Shown here: piece by piece, positions 54,249-63,067 of the stretch
How positions within the stretch are numbered: position 1 is the first letter of the stretch
Layout of the letters: each line of letters opens with the position of its first letter
Source: Butyricicoccus sp. Marseille-Q5471
GTDB taxonomy: Bacteria > Bacillota > Clostridia > Oscillospirales > Butyricicoccaceae
Length of the DNA: 64,000 nt
Reading direction: 5' to 3'
Assembly: GCF_951230135.1 (NCBI RefSeq)
Contig: NZ_CATNVC010000002.1
Location: 62,001-126,000 of the forward strand
Program-made: the position numbers and the translations under genes
Notes under the pieces: model-generated
What the model saw: only the letters and a program-made list of their open reading frames with translations
Databases searched by the model: none
What the model was told of the DNA's origin: nothing

Positions 54249-56081
54249 TTACGTGCGCGGCGACGCAAGCAGCACGCGAACGCGGCCGCCCAATGCATCC
54301 TCCCGATCGTAAAAGGCGCGGATTCTGTAACGCCCGGTGTCTAGTTCGTTACGATCAATCCGGCGATACATGCCGTTTACGACCACATATGCCGCACAGC
54401 GGTCGGAAATCGTGTACGCCTTGCCGCCGCCCTTAACCGTCATGCCGGAAAGCAATTCCACCTGCTTAAGCTCGCTCAGCGGACGAATACTGCTGATTTC
54501 TCCGCTTTTACGGACAAACTTCGCGGGTCCCGGCTGAATGCCAAACAGCTTATCCGAAGTTGATAAGTCGCTCTGCTCGCCGTTAATCAAGAATCGGTAG
54601 GTGCCGCTCGTGCTCATATTTTCCGACTGCTCCTTGGCCGAAAGCACGATGCCGTAGGCGTGGCGGTCGCCGGTTAAATCCTTTAAAATTAAGCCGGTGA
54701 TTTCTCCCGCAGGGTTGGTCTCTGCCCAACGCACATTGTCGGACGAGAGGTTCAGTCCGTCCAGACGGCTGAGGAACACGCGTGCACCACCGGTTTCGTC
54801 TGCATCCAGAATATTGGCCGTGGGCGAAACCGGCGTGTTGCCGATGCGCCCTGCCGCGGCCGAAACCCTGCCGGAAACCGAAGCCGAGCTGCCAAGAGAA
54901 GTGATGTTTGTCTTGTCCGTGGCAAAGGTCACGCGCACCAGCGCACCGGTTTCGTACTTGCGGTCGGCACGCAGGGTGTAGTTCTGACCGTCCAGACCAA
55001 TTAGCGTGACCGACGGTGCATCGAAATTCGTGCCGGTAGCCGACGGGAAGTTCTTTGTTTCACTGGAAATGACCACGCCGACCAATTCACTGGTCAGGGC
55101 GCTCGCTGCATATGCCGCGACTGCCTCCCCATTCCGTCCAAGCAACAGCGTGACATTTGAGCCGAGCGGCAAACCGCCCGACGAGCCGAGCGCCGCAACT
55201 GCCGCACCCAAAACCGGGTATTCCGTACCCGCAACTGTGACTGATGTGGGACTCTGCTTGTTCGGCGCGGTCTTTTCCAAAGTACCACTGACACGGCGCG
55301 CATACGCCCAGACAGTCTGTCCCACGCGGTCGTAATACAGCACATCCCACGGCTGCAAATCGTTTGCCGTAGCCGGCGCATCGTTTCGGAACACGCGCTG
55401 CGGTGTAAAGGACAACGCACTCTTCCAGCCTGCCGCTGTCACAACGACCGGTCCCTCAGTAGCCTTTTGCAGCATGGCAGTATAGTCCGGGTTGCCTGCG
55501 CTGTCAAGCGCGTAGCCAAGAGTCTGCGCATATTTCTGCTCGCCCTCTTTCGGCTTTGCCGAAAGCAGATTGTAGAGCAATCGCGCGCAGTCGCTGTTGC
55601 TGATCGAGCTTGTGGACTCCGCCGAGATGCCGTCTCGCAGACCGAGCGTTGCCGCGAGCGCCATCTGCGCCTGCGGATAGCTGCCTGCAAAATCAGCCGG
55701 CGTATAACCGAGGACACCCAGTACAGCGGTCATAGCCTCCGCGGCAGTGACGGCTTGCCTAGGGCGGAACGAGCCGTCCAGATAGCCCGACATCCACCCC
55801 TTGTCTGCCGCGAGCTTGATCGCGCCCGCCGACGGGTCGCTGTGCGGCACATCACGATAGGGCGAGACGACGGCAGCAATCTGATTTTTATAGGCTGACG
55901 CGCCTGCCAACATGCGGGCAAACGCGCCGCGCGTGACCGTACCGCTCTGTTCGGCGTTCACGCCGAGCACGGCGGCCACCTGACGGATGACAGCCGGCTC
56001 ACCCGCTGCCGCGCCGGCAGACAGTCCGAATGTGCCGCATAATAAGGCGGCCGAAAGCAATAGAGAAAGTGCTTTTTTCAT
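54249..56081 (-). CDS. SLH-domain cell-surface protein
   Basis: A 610-residue secreted protein. A signal peptide (KKALSLLLSAALLCGTFGLS) is followed by about three SLH-like repeats (residues 30-200), the clearest being AIKLAADKGWMSGYLDGSFR and LLYNLLSAKPKEGEQ. SLH repeats bind pyruvylated wall polymers. The remaining 400 residues are mostly beta-rich with no family I recognise. It is encoded between a MacB-like permease and a two-component system, so it may be the wall-anchored part of that efflux system. No membrane anchor is seen. Confidence 0.85.
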   Translation of the reverse strand: MKKALSLLLSAALLCGTFGLSAGAAAGEPAVIRQVAAVLGVNAEQSGTVTRGAFARMLAGASAYKNQIAAVVSPYRDVPHSDPSAGAIKLAADKGWMSGYLDGSFRPRQAVTAAEAMTAVLGVLGYTPADFAGSYPQAQMALAATLGLRDGISAESTSSISNSDCARLLYNLLSAKPKEGEQKYAQTLGYALDSAGNPDYTAMLQKATEGPVVVTAAGWKSALSFTPQRVFRNDAPATANDLQPWDVLYYDRVGQTVWAYARRVSGTLEKTAPNKQSPTSVTVAGTEYPVLGAAVAALGSSGGLPLGSNVTLLLGRNGEAVAAYAASALTSELVGVVISSETKNFPSATGTNFDAPSVTLIGLDGQNYTLRADRKYETGALVRVTFATDKTNITSLGSSASVSGRVSAAAGRIGNTPVSPTANILDADETGGARVFLSRLDGLNLSSDNVRWAETNPAGEITGLILKDLTGDRHAYGIVLSAKEQSENMSTSGTYRFLINGEQSDLSTSDKLFGIQPGPAKFVRKSGEISSIRPLSELKQVELLSGMTVKGGGKAYTISDRCAAYVVVNGMYRRIDRNELDTGRYRIRAFYDREDALGGRVRVLLASPRT

Positions 56082-56117
56082 GATAATTTCCTTTCTTAGA
56101 GCCGTTTTAAGAGCATT

Positions 56118-57290
56118 CTAATCATATCGCAGCGCATCAATCGGGTTGAGCCGCGCCGCGCGTCTGGCTGGCATAAAGCCGAAAAATACACCGATGCCCG
56201 CCGAAATACTAAAGGACATCAGCATCGCGCCCATCGAAGGAGAAACGTTCATGTTCATCAGCTTTCCGGCTGCAATTGACACACCTGCACCGAGCGCAAT
56301 GCCAATCAGCCCACCGATGGTCGAGGTCGTCGCCGCCTCAATGACGAACTGGCTCATGATATCCCGCCGTTTCGCACCGAGCGACTTCCGAATGCCGATT
56401 TCCCGCGTGCGCTCGGTGACCGAGACAAGCATGATGTTCATAATGCCAATGCCGCCGACAAGCAGGCTGATACCGGCAATGCCAACGAGCACCAGCGTCA
56501 TGGTTTTATTCATCTGATTAATGGAGGTTACCATTTCGGCGTTGTCCATGATGTAATACGCATCCCGGCTTTTGAAAATTTCATACAGCTTCTGGTCTAT
56601 TACGGACTTGGCTTCTGGGTTCTTATCCGCACTGGCTGTGGAAAAGGTAAAGCTCGACACCTCGCCCCCGCCAAGCGCGGAGGAAAGCGTGTAGGGCACG
56701 AAAATGCGATCGTCATCCGATCCCTTTTCGCCGTTGGCCTTCTTTTCAAGCACGCCGATGATTTTATATTCATCACCGCTGAGCTTGATAATCTGCCCGA
56801 CTGCCCGTCCGCGAAACGCCTGATTTGCCACATAAGAGCCAACCACGCACACCTTACTGCGTCGCGAAACATCAATATAGCCTAGGAAACGCCCCTGTGA
56901 CAGCGTGAGCTTGTCGACCGCGTTATGCTGCTCGCCCACGCCGATGACCTTGGTGGATTTGAGTTCCGTTGTGCCGCGCGTCGTGCGCACGGTGAGGCTT
57001 ACCGTGGGTGACATCGCCGCAAACATCGACTGGTTCTCGCGGTAGAGCTTATCCAAATCGTCCGGCCCGACCGTGCGCGACGGTCCCATGCCGAACACCT
57101 CGACCGTCAGGCGGTTGGTGCCCATTTTGGAAAATTCGTCTGTCATCTGGCGCGACATGCCATCCATCAGCGACACGAGAATGATAACCGATGCTACGCC
57201 GATGATGATGCCCAGCATGGTCAGAAACGCACGCACCTTGCTGCTTGCCAAGCTCTTGAGTGCCAAACGCAGCGATTGGAGCAGACTCAT
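56118..57290 (-). CDS. MacB-like ABC permease
   Basis: A 390-residue permease with the MacB layout: a helix at residues 20-42, a large extracellular MacB_PCD domain (about 45-240), and three C-terminal helices containing GIMNIMLVSVTERTREIGIR and AARLNPIDALRYD. Such proteins are mechanotransmission transporters that export peptides, macrolides or cell-wall ligands together with an HlyD adaptor. It overlaps the ATPase gene by four bases. Confidence 0.92.
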   Translation of the reverse strand: MSLLQSLRLALKSLASSKVRAFLTMLGIIIGVASVIILVSLMDGMSRQMTDEFSKMGTNRLTVEVFGMGPSRTVGPDDLDKLYRENQSMFAAMSPTVSLTVRTTRGTTELKSTKVIGVGEQHNAVDKLTLSQGRFLGYIDVSRRSKVCVVGSYVANQAFRGRAVGQIIKLSGDEYKIIGVLEKKANGEKGSDDDRIFVPYTLSSALGGGEVSSFTFSTASADKNPEAKSVIDQKLYEIFKSRDAYYIMDNAEMVTSINQMNKTMTLVLVGIAGISLLVGGIGIMNIMLVSVTERTREIGIRKSLGAKRRDIMSQFVIEAATTSTIGGLIGIALGAGVSIAAGKLMNMNVSPSMGAMLMSFSISAGIGVFFGFMPARRAARLNPIDALRYD

Positions 57291-58018
57291 GACACCACCC
57301 CTTTTGCAAACTGCACTTGCTCTGCCGCGACTGCCGAACCGTCATAGACGATTTTTCCGTCTGCCAGACGGATGATGCGCTGTGCCTCGGCGGCAATGGC
57401 GTTGTCATGCGTGATGAGCACGATGGTGTTCCCGCTCTCGTGCAGCTGCCTCAGAAAATCCAGCACCTCACGGCTGGTGCCGCTGTCGAGTGCGCCGGTC
57501 GGTTCATCGGCCAGTATGATAGAAGGATCGCCTGCCAACGCGCGGGCAATAGACACACGCTGCTGCTGCCCGCCCGAAAGCTGACTGGGCAGATGATGAA
57601 TCTTATCCGCAAGACCGACACGGCTGAGCGCCTGCCGTGCCCGCTCTGCCCGTTCCTGCGGCGGCACCTTGGCATACAGCAGCGACAGTTCAACGTTCTC
57701 CTGCACCGAAAGACGGGGCAGCAGGTTGTACTGCTGAAAAATAAACCCCAGCATGGTGTTGCGGAATGAGGCCTGTGCGTCCTCATCAATGGTCGAAACG
57801 TCGGTTCCGCCGAGCAAATAACGTCCGCTCGTCGGCACATCGAGACAGCCGATGATGTTCATGCAGGTCGACTTGCCCGAACCGGACTGTCCGACGATGG
57901 CAACAAATTCACCGCGGTCTATGCGGAAGGAAACGCCGTCTGCGGCGCGCACCTCGCTGTCGCCCATATGATAGATTTTATGAATATCCTGAAATTCAAT
58001 CAATGGAGTCTGTTCCAT
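57287..58018 (-). CDS. MacB/LolD-like ABC ATPase
   Basis: A 243-residue ATPase. Walker A is GQSGSGKSTCMNIIG, the Q loop is FIFQQYNLLPRLSV, the signature LSGGQQQRVSIARAL, and Walker B IILADEPTGALDS, as in MacB/LolD/FtsE-type exporters. It drives the permease of the next gene. It follows the adaptor gene by 14 bases. Confidence 0.95.
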   Translation of the reverse strand: MEQTPLIEFQDIHKIYHMGDSEVRAADGVSFRIDRGEFVAIVGQSGSGKSTCMNIIGCLDVPTSGRYLLGGTDVSTIDEDAQASFRNTMLGFIFQQYNLLPRLSVQENVELSLLYAKVPPQERAERARQALSRVGLADKIHHLPSQLSGGQQQRVSIARALAGDPSIILADEPTGALDSGTSREVLDFLRQLHESGNTIVLITHDNAIAAEAQRIIRLADGKIVYDGSAVAAEQVQFAKGVVS

Positions 58019-58032
58019 TGTGTACCGCCTTC

Positions 58033-59697
58033 TTAAACCATGAAGTTTTCGCCGCCCATGTCGGAGAATCCTCCGTCCGCAGGCACGCTCGGCTCGGCTG
58101 CCGGCGCATATACCTCGTCGCCTTCGGAAAGACCGTCCTTAATTTCAATGTATGTACCATCCGTCACGCCTGCGGTCACCTTGACCGCGTGATAGCCTGC
58201 TGGCTGTGCCGGGTCGGGCTGAGCGTCTGCATCGGGCTTGTAGCCGGGGCCGTCCTTGACGTATACCACGTCGCCGTATTGCACGGCGGTCACTGGGACT
58301 GCAAGCACCTGATCCGCCCGTGCAACCTCGATGCGGGCGCTGACATTCATGCCGGGCAGCAGCTCCTCAGGCGGGTTGTCAACACGTACGGTCACCGGAT
58401 AGCTGGTCGTGCCTTTATCGGTGTTGCCCGCAACGCTGCGGCGGATGATGACGCCCGCAAAGGTGCGCCCATCCAGCGCATCCACCTTGACCTGCACCTT
58501 CTGTCCGACCTTGACCACGTTGATATCCAGTTCATTGAGCGGCAGATTAAACACCAGTGAGGACAGGTCATAAATCACCGCCATGGCATTCGAATTGCTG
58601 CTCTGCGTACCCTGCTGTCCCAGTGTATCACCCGCCTTGATGTTCTTGGTGACGACTGTGCCCTCAATCGGTGAGACAATATTGTAATTCTGCAGAGTTT
58701 TATTTGCATTTTCAAGCGTCAGCTCCGCAGAACGGACAGCGAGCGCCGCCGACTGGCTCTGGCTGTTCAGCGATTCGCTTGACAGGGTGAGAATAGTTTC
58801 TCCCGCTTTCAGCAGCCCGCCTTGCTTGGCGGAAATGGATACCACCGTGCCGCTGACCTGTGCGGTAATCTCGCTTTCGTCGTTGTAACGGAACGCCGCG
58901 CTGCCGCTCGACGCAACGCCGCCAATAACCGCGCTCGCCGAGGCCGACGGAGAAAGCGCACCCGGATTAATCACCGAGATGGTGACGTTTTTGACCATCT
59001 GAAAGCCGTTTCCGACCGTGACAGCCGCATCAATCGACTTAATCTTACCCGAAACGGTTTCAAAGCTGCCCGCGACCGTGACCTGCGCCATTTGACCGAC
59101 CGAAAACCGATCCGCATCCGCGGCGTTAAAGGGCACGGTCAGCAGCATGGTCGCACTGTCGCGCATCGAAGCTACTTTAGCGCCCGCTTCAATCCGATCG
59201 CCCACTCCGACATGCAGCGCAGTCACCATGCCGCCGCGCAGCGCCTTGACAATCAGGCTGCTCAGGCCGTCGGTCTGCTGACGGTAGCTCATCTGACTCT
59301 GGCTGAGGGCGATTTTGGCGTCCTCAATGCCCTTCTGTGCCTCGGCAGGGTCAATGCGGTACAGCATCTGTCCCTTCTTGACCTTGTCGCCCTCTTCAAA
59401 TGAGCTTTCAAGCACATTTCCGCTGACGAGCGGTGTCACATTGTATTGATTGATCGGCGCAAGCGTGCCCACGCCGGTCAGCTCACGGATGATGTCACGC
59501 CGCTCAACCGGTGCCGACGGAGTGAGGTCCGATGCACCCGCCGCAGGTTTACGCAGTAGATGTACTGCCGCACCGCCTGTGATGCACAGTACCAACACAC
59601 CGGCAATGATACGCGGTGCGAACCGCCGCAGTTTTGTCTTTGCATCCGGCAACGCGAGTGCTCGGTCAAACAGCTTGTTATTTTGTCTCAGCTTCAT
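58033..59697 (-). CDS. HlyD/MacA-type membrane-fusion adaptor with two lipoyl-like domains
   Basis: A 554-residue protein with one N-terminal helix (about 28-48). The outer region contains a first barrel-sandwich/lipoyl segment (VTPLVSGNVLESSFEEGDKV, to about 170), a beta-barrel part, then a second such segment (ITAQVSGTVVSISAKQGGLL and IVSPIEGTVVTKNIKAGDTL, 280-370) with a helical hairpin between. It ends in a beta-barrel with PVTVRVDNPPEELLPGMNVS. Usual MacA proteins have one such segment. The start is preceded by GGGGAGCACC. It heads the operon. Confidence 0.88.
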   Translation of the reverse strand: MKLRQNNKLFDRALALPDAKTKLRRFAPRIIAGVLVLCITGGAAVHLLRKPAAGASDLTPSAPVERRDIIRELTGVGTLAPINQYNVTPLVSGNVLESSFEEGDKVKKGQMLYRIDPAEAQKGIEDAKIALSQSQMSYRQQTDGLSSLIVKALRGGMVTALHVGVGDRIEAGAKVASMRDSATMLLTVPFNAADADRFSVGQMAQVTVAGSFETVSGKIKSIDAAVTVGNGFQMVKNVTISVINPGALSPSASASAVIGGVASSGSAAFRYNDESEITAQVSGTVVSISAKQGGLLKAGETILTLSSESLNSQSQSAALAVRSAELTLENANKTLQNYNIVSPIEGTVVTKNIKAGDTLGQQGTQSSNSNAMAVIYDLSSLVFNLPLNELDINVVKVGQKVQVKVDALDGRTFAGVIIRRSVAGNTDKGTTSYPVTVRVDNPPEELLPGMNVSARIEVARADQVLAVPVTAVQYGDVVYVKDGPGYKPDADAQPDPAQPAGYHAVKVTAGVTDGTYIEIKDGLSEGDEVYAPAAEPSVPADGGFSDMGGENFMV

Positions 59698-59745
59698 AGA
59701 GGTGCTCCCCTTCTGTCTCTTTCTTGTATTATCTTCATATCTGGG

Positions 59746-59774
59746 ATTATATCGGGTATTTTACAGGTTTTCCA
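59746..59774 (-). promoter_or_regulatory. Probable promoter of the efflux operon
   Basis: On the minus strand TATAAT (59751-59746) lies 17 bases after TGGAAA (59774-59769), about 50 bases before the start. The weak -35 fits an activator-dependent promoter. The rest of 59780-60030 shows nothing I can name. Confidence 0.5.
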
Positions 59775-60031
59775 CCCATTTGAGGCGCAATTAAGGAAGA
59801 TTCAGAAAGCAGTCGCTTCAGCTTCATATTTCTTAAGACATAAAAAACAGGCATATCCTGTCTGGTAAAACGGTAGCATAACGCTCTAAATATTGATTTG
59901 CGACTTATCTGCATCGTCGATATGCCCTTCTGTGATTGCTCTAGCCGCAGTCGCTTACAGGTTTTCTATAACAGTATAAAACAGCAAGTCCTCAAGCTAT
60001 GAAACGCTATATCCCTGACTTTCCACAGAAA

Positions 60032-60061
60032 AAAGCACTGAAACCTTTGTTTCAGTGCTTT
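60032..60061 (-). terminator. Terminator of the kinase/MBL/ABC operon
   Basis: AAAGCACTGAAA and TTTCAGTGCTTT form a 12-bp stem followed on the minus strand by a T-run, 41 bases past the kinase stop. Confidence 0.85.
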
Positions 60062-60102
60062 TAATACATCATTCCGCAAGATCTCCGCGCGTCTGAATCG
60101 GC

Positions 60103-60992
60103 TCACATACCCATCACTTCCCGTTGAAAATGCAAAATCTCTCCCCTTGTATTTTTCAGTGGCCCTGCTGTTTCCAGTTTCAAACTGACCGCAGCCGTTG
60201 CAAAGTTCAGCGCCTGTTGCACGCCGCGGTGCAGCCGTTCAACCAGATAAACACCGAAAGCGGTATCGCCCCGTCCCGTTCGCCCCTCTAAACTGCGCGG
60301 CCGCATGGGACAGGTATACACTGCGCCCCCGGCACAAACCAGCACCTCGCTGTTATGCGTAACCATGACTTCCTTTGCACCCCACGCATGCATCTGCCAC
60401 GCAGCCTCTGCACGGTCAGCGCATCCGGTTAGGATTTCTGCCTCGGCCGCGTCTGTTTTTAAAAAATGGATATACGGAAAAACCCGGCACTTCTCCTCAT
60501 AGTCGGCAAAATACAGGCCCTTGCGCTTCGCGTCCAGACAACGCAGAAAGCCCTGCATGTCAACCGCCACTTTGCCGCGCCGCGACAAGGTTTCTATCAT
60601 GCCATCCTCATAATCTCCGCGGATTAGACCTGCCAGATGATAGATTTCACTTTGGATATCATCGGGTATCTCGTCCGCCCGAAACGATTCGGCAACCGAA
60701 GATACTATTAAATCGCGCCGTTCCCGATCTGCTGTGTGATACCAGTTGAGCATCGAGGTGCTGCTTTCGCTTGGCTTCCAGTAAATATCCTGCCGTGAAA
60801 ATGGCATCAAATCCAAAATCGGTGCATCGGTGCGCGCTGTTTTGGTCAACAGACCGACCTTTGCGCCAACGGCCCACGCCGCATATGCGCTAAACAGCTC
60901 TGGCCGCCGTAAAAACGTTCGCAGTGGTCAAGGTGATCACGCGACTCGTCGTTTGTGATGTGTCCAATCAAAAAACTGTCATACCGCTTCAT
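60103..60992 (-). pseudogene. PfkB-family carbohydrate kinase with a one-base frameshift
   Basis: The start, MKRYDSFLIGHITNDESRDH, is in one frame and reaches CERFYGG. The body, from PELFSAYAAWAVGAKVGLLT, is in another. The switch lies at about 60905-60910, and adding one base restores a 296-residue kinase. The rest is intact, with the ATP-site signature GRTGRGDTAFGVYLVERL and catalytic Asp. The gene is 890 bases, one short of a multiple of three. PfkB enzymes phosphorylate sugars, nucleosides or related alcohols. It overlaps the end of the MBL gene by 14 bases. Confidence 0.85.
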
Positions 60993-61968
60993 GTGTTGTG
61001 TCTCCTCCCGCATGATAGCTGTTTACGGTACAGTTGCCCTGGTCATCAATCATGCACCGAACCGCTTGGTGGTATGCGGGCACAATTCCTGGACGCACCA
61101 CCGCATCGGTAAACAACAGCTGTGCATTCGCACGCCTCGCCAGTTCAACGGCCAACCCGCTCGGGCAATCATCCACTCGCATGTTGGATACCGAAACCAC
61201 CACATACTGCGGCCGCAGCATTTCGCTCAGTCGCTCGGTATAGGAATCCCAGTGTCCGTGATGCGGCAGTTTGACTACCGTGCAGGGTGCAATGTCCTGC
61301 ATTTCCCAGCAGCTTGCGTATACATCTCCCGGCAATTCCACTGCGCTGCCCCGATAGGTCAGCCGCATTCGTATGCTCGTATTATTGATAAACTGATCCA
61401 GTTCATCAAGTCTCCCGCCATCCGCAGCGCCCGAAAACTGATTTTCCCAAATCTGTGCCTGTCGGTCATACAGCTCCGGCTCTTCACCAAAAACGTCCAG
61501 CTGCAGATTTTCACACAGCATAATCTGCCGTGTGGTCCCGCTAATCCGGGACATTCTCGTACCCTGACGATGCATTTCACGCAGCGCGGGCAGATATGTA
61601 TTCATCGAATGAAATAGACATCTTGCGCCGGACGAAAGGTCATCCGGCACCGCAAGCGTACGGTTCCACACCTCTTGCGGCGGCAGATAATTGGTCCAAA
61701 ACTCGTCTATTGAGATACCCGGCAGTAAATGTCGGAGTCCGCCGCTGTGATCCAGATGCAAATGCGTCAGCACCAGCAGATTGAGATGATTAATCCCCTG
61801 ATCCCGCAGGAACTGTGCGGCAGTCACCCGCTGAGAACCCGGATAGGCCTTGCCGGTGTTTAAATCACCGCAGTCCACCAGCATCACAAATTCCCGTTGG
61901 CCGCCCGTTGTTTTTTGTATCAGGATCGCATCGCCATAGCCGACATTGATAAAATCAATCGTCAGCAT
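60979..61968 (-). CDS. ComEC/Rec2-like MBL-fold metallohydrolase
   Basis: A 329-residue soluble paralogue of the protein at 49782, with the same opening IDFINVGYGDAILIQKTTGG, metal motif HLHLDHSGGL, Asp in LPGDVYASCWEM and LPHHGHWD. Divergence is high, but the layout is the same. It lies between an ABC ATPase and a kinase in one operon. Its substrate may be a phosphodiester, a lactone or a signal molecule; the fold includes all these activities. Confidence 0.85.
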   Translation of the reverse strand: MLTIDFINVGYGDAILIQKTTGGQREFVMLVDCGDLNTGKAYPGSQRVTAAQFLRDQGINHLNLLVLTHLHLDHSGGLRHLLPGISIDEFWTNYLPPQEVWNRTLAVPDDLSSGARCLFHSMNTYLPALREMHRQGTRMSRISGTTRQIMLCENLQLDVFGEEPELYDRQAQIWENQFSGAADGGRLDELDQFINNTSIRMRLTYRGSAVELPGDVYASCWEMQDIAPCTVVKLPHHGHWDSYTERLSEMLRPQYVVVSVSNMRVDDCPSGLAVELARRANAQLLFTDAVVRPGIVPAYHQAVRCMIDDQGNCTVNSYHAGGDTTHEAV

Positions 61969-61971
61969 TCT

Positions 61972-63048
61972 TTAGTCCTCATCTTTCAAAGCATGGAGTT
62001 TTGCGGTATCCAATATGAGCTGCACCGCACCGGTTCGTGCGCCGGTCAAGTCGGGGTTAGAATCATCAATAATAAAGCTATGCTCCCCTACGCGCACCCA
62101 ATAGCGAATGACGCGGCCAAGGAAGTTATAATGATCGATTACACCATCCAACCGCGCATGATGCTCACTTATTTCGCCCTCTCGTGCTATATGCATGCAC
62201 TCCGGCCTAACCACAAGTGAGATGCAGCCGCCCGCAGGCACATCGAGTACGACGGGAACATGCAGCGTCTGCCCAGCATACGAGACGAGCGAGCCCCCCT
62301 CTTCCGCCGCAACCATCGTTGCCGGCAGGAAGTTCACTGTGCCGACAAAGTCTGCGACAAACTTGTTCACCGGATGGAAGTAAATATCCCACGGCGAACC
62401 AATCTGCTCGATTTTTCCGCGCCGCATCACCGCAATGATATCAGACATCGACAGTGCCTCATCCTGATCGTGGGTGACATAAATCGTCGTAATGCCAAGC
62501 TTCTGCTGAATTTGCCTCAGCTCGCTGCGCACTTCAACACGCAGTTTCGCATCCAAATTGGACAGCGGTTCGTCAAGCAGCAGAATCTCCTGCCCCATGA
62601 TGAGCGCGCGGGCAAAGGCAACACGTTGCTGCTGCCCGCCCGACATTTGCTTGGGAAAGCGCGTTTCCAAGCCTTGCAGGTTGAACATCTCCAGCATGTC
62701 ATTGACCTTTCTGTCAACGACATCCTTCGGCACCTTTTTCAGCCGCAAGCCGTAGGAGATATTCTCATACACCGTCATGTGCGGAAACAGTGCATATTCC
62801 TGAAACACCAACGGCGTGTTGCGTTTAAACGGCGGTAAGCCGTTCATCCGCTTGCCCTCAATCAGTACATCGCCCTCCTCCGGTTCGGAAAAACCGGCAA
62901 GCTGCCGCATCAGCGTGGTTTTTCCGCAGCCGGAAGGGCCGAGCAGCGTGACAAACGCGCCCTTTGGAATGTTCAACGAAACATGGTCGAGCGCTACAAA
63001 ATCGTCGAACCGTTTGACGATATTCCTAAATTCAATAAAGTATCCCAT
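61972..63048 (-). CDS. ABC importer ATPase (FbpC/PotA type)
   Basis: A 358-residue ATPase. I start at ATG 63048 (MGYFIEFRN) rather than the longer frame. Walker A is GPSGCGKTTLMRQL, the signature MSGGQQQRVAFARAL, and Walker B LLLDEPLSNLDAKL. The last 110 residues form a TOBE-type regulatory domain. Relatives import iron, spermidine, thiamine or 2-aminoethylphosphonate. Overlap with the MBL gene is absent, the gap being three bases. Confidence 0.92.
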   Translation of the reverse strand: MGYFIEFRNIVKRFDDFVALDHVSLNIPKGAFVTLLGPSGCGKTTLMRQLAGFSEPEEGDVLIEGKRMNGLPPFKRNTPLVFQEYALFPHMTVYENISYGLRLKKVPKDVVDRKVNDMLEMFNLQGLETRFPKQMSGGQQQRVAFARALIMGQEILLLDEPLSNLDAKLRVEVRSELRQIQQKLGITTIYVTHDQDEALSMSDIIAVMRRGKIEQIGSPWDIYFHPVNKFVADFVGTVNFLPATMVAAEEGGSLVSYAGQTLHVPVVLDVPAGGCISLVVRPECMHIAREGEISEHHARLDGVIDHYNFLGRVIRYWVRVGEHSFIIDDSNPDLTGARTGAVQLILDTAKLHALKDED

Positions 63049-63067
63049 AGTGATTTCATCCTCCCGC

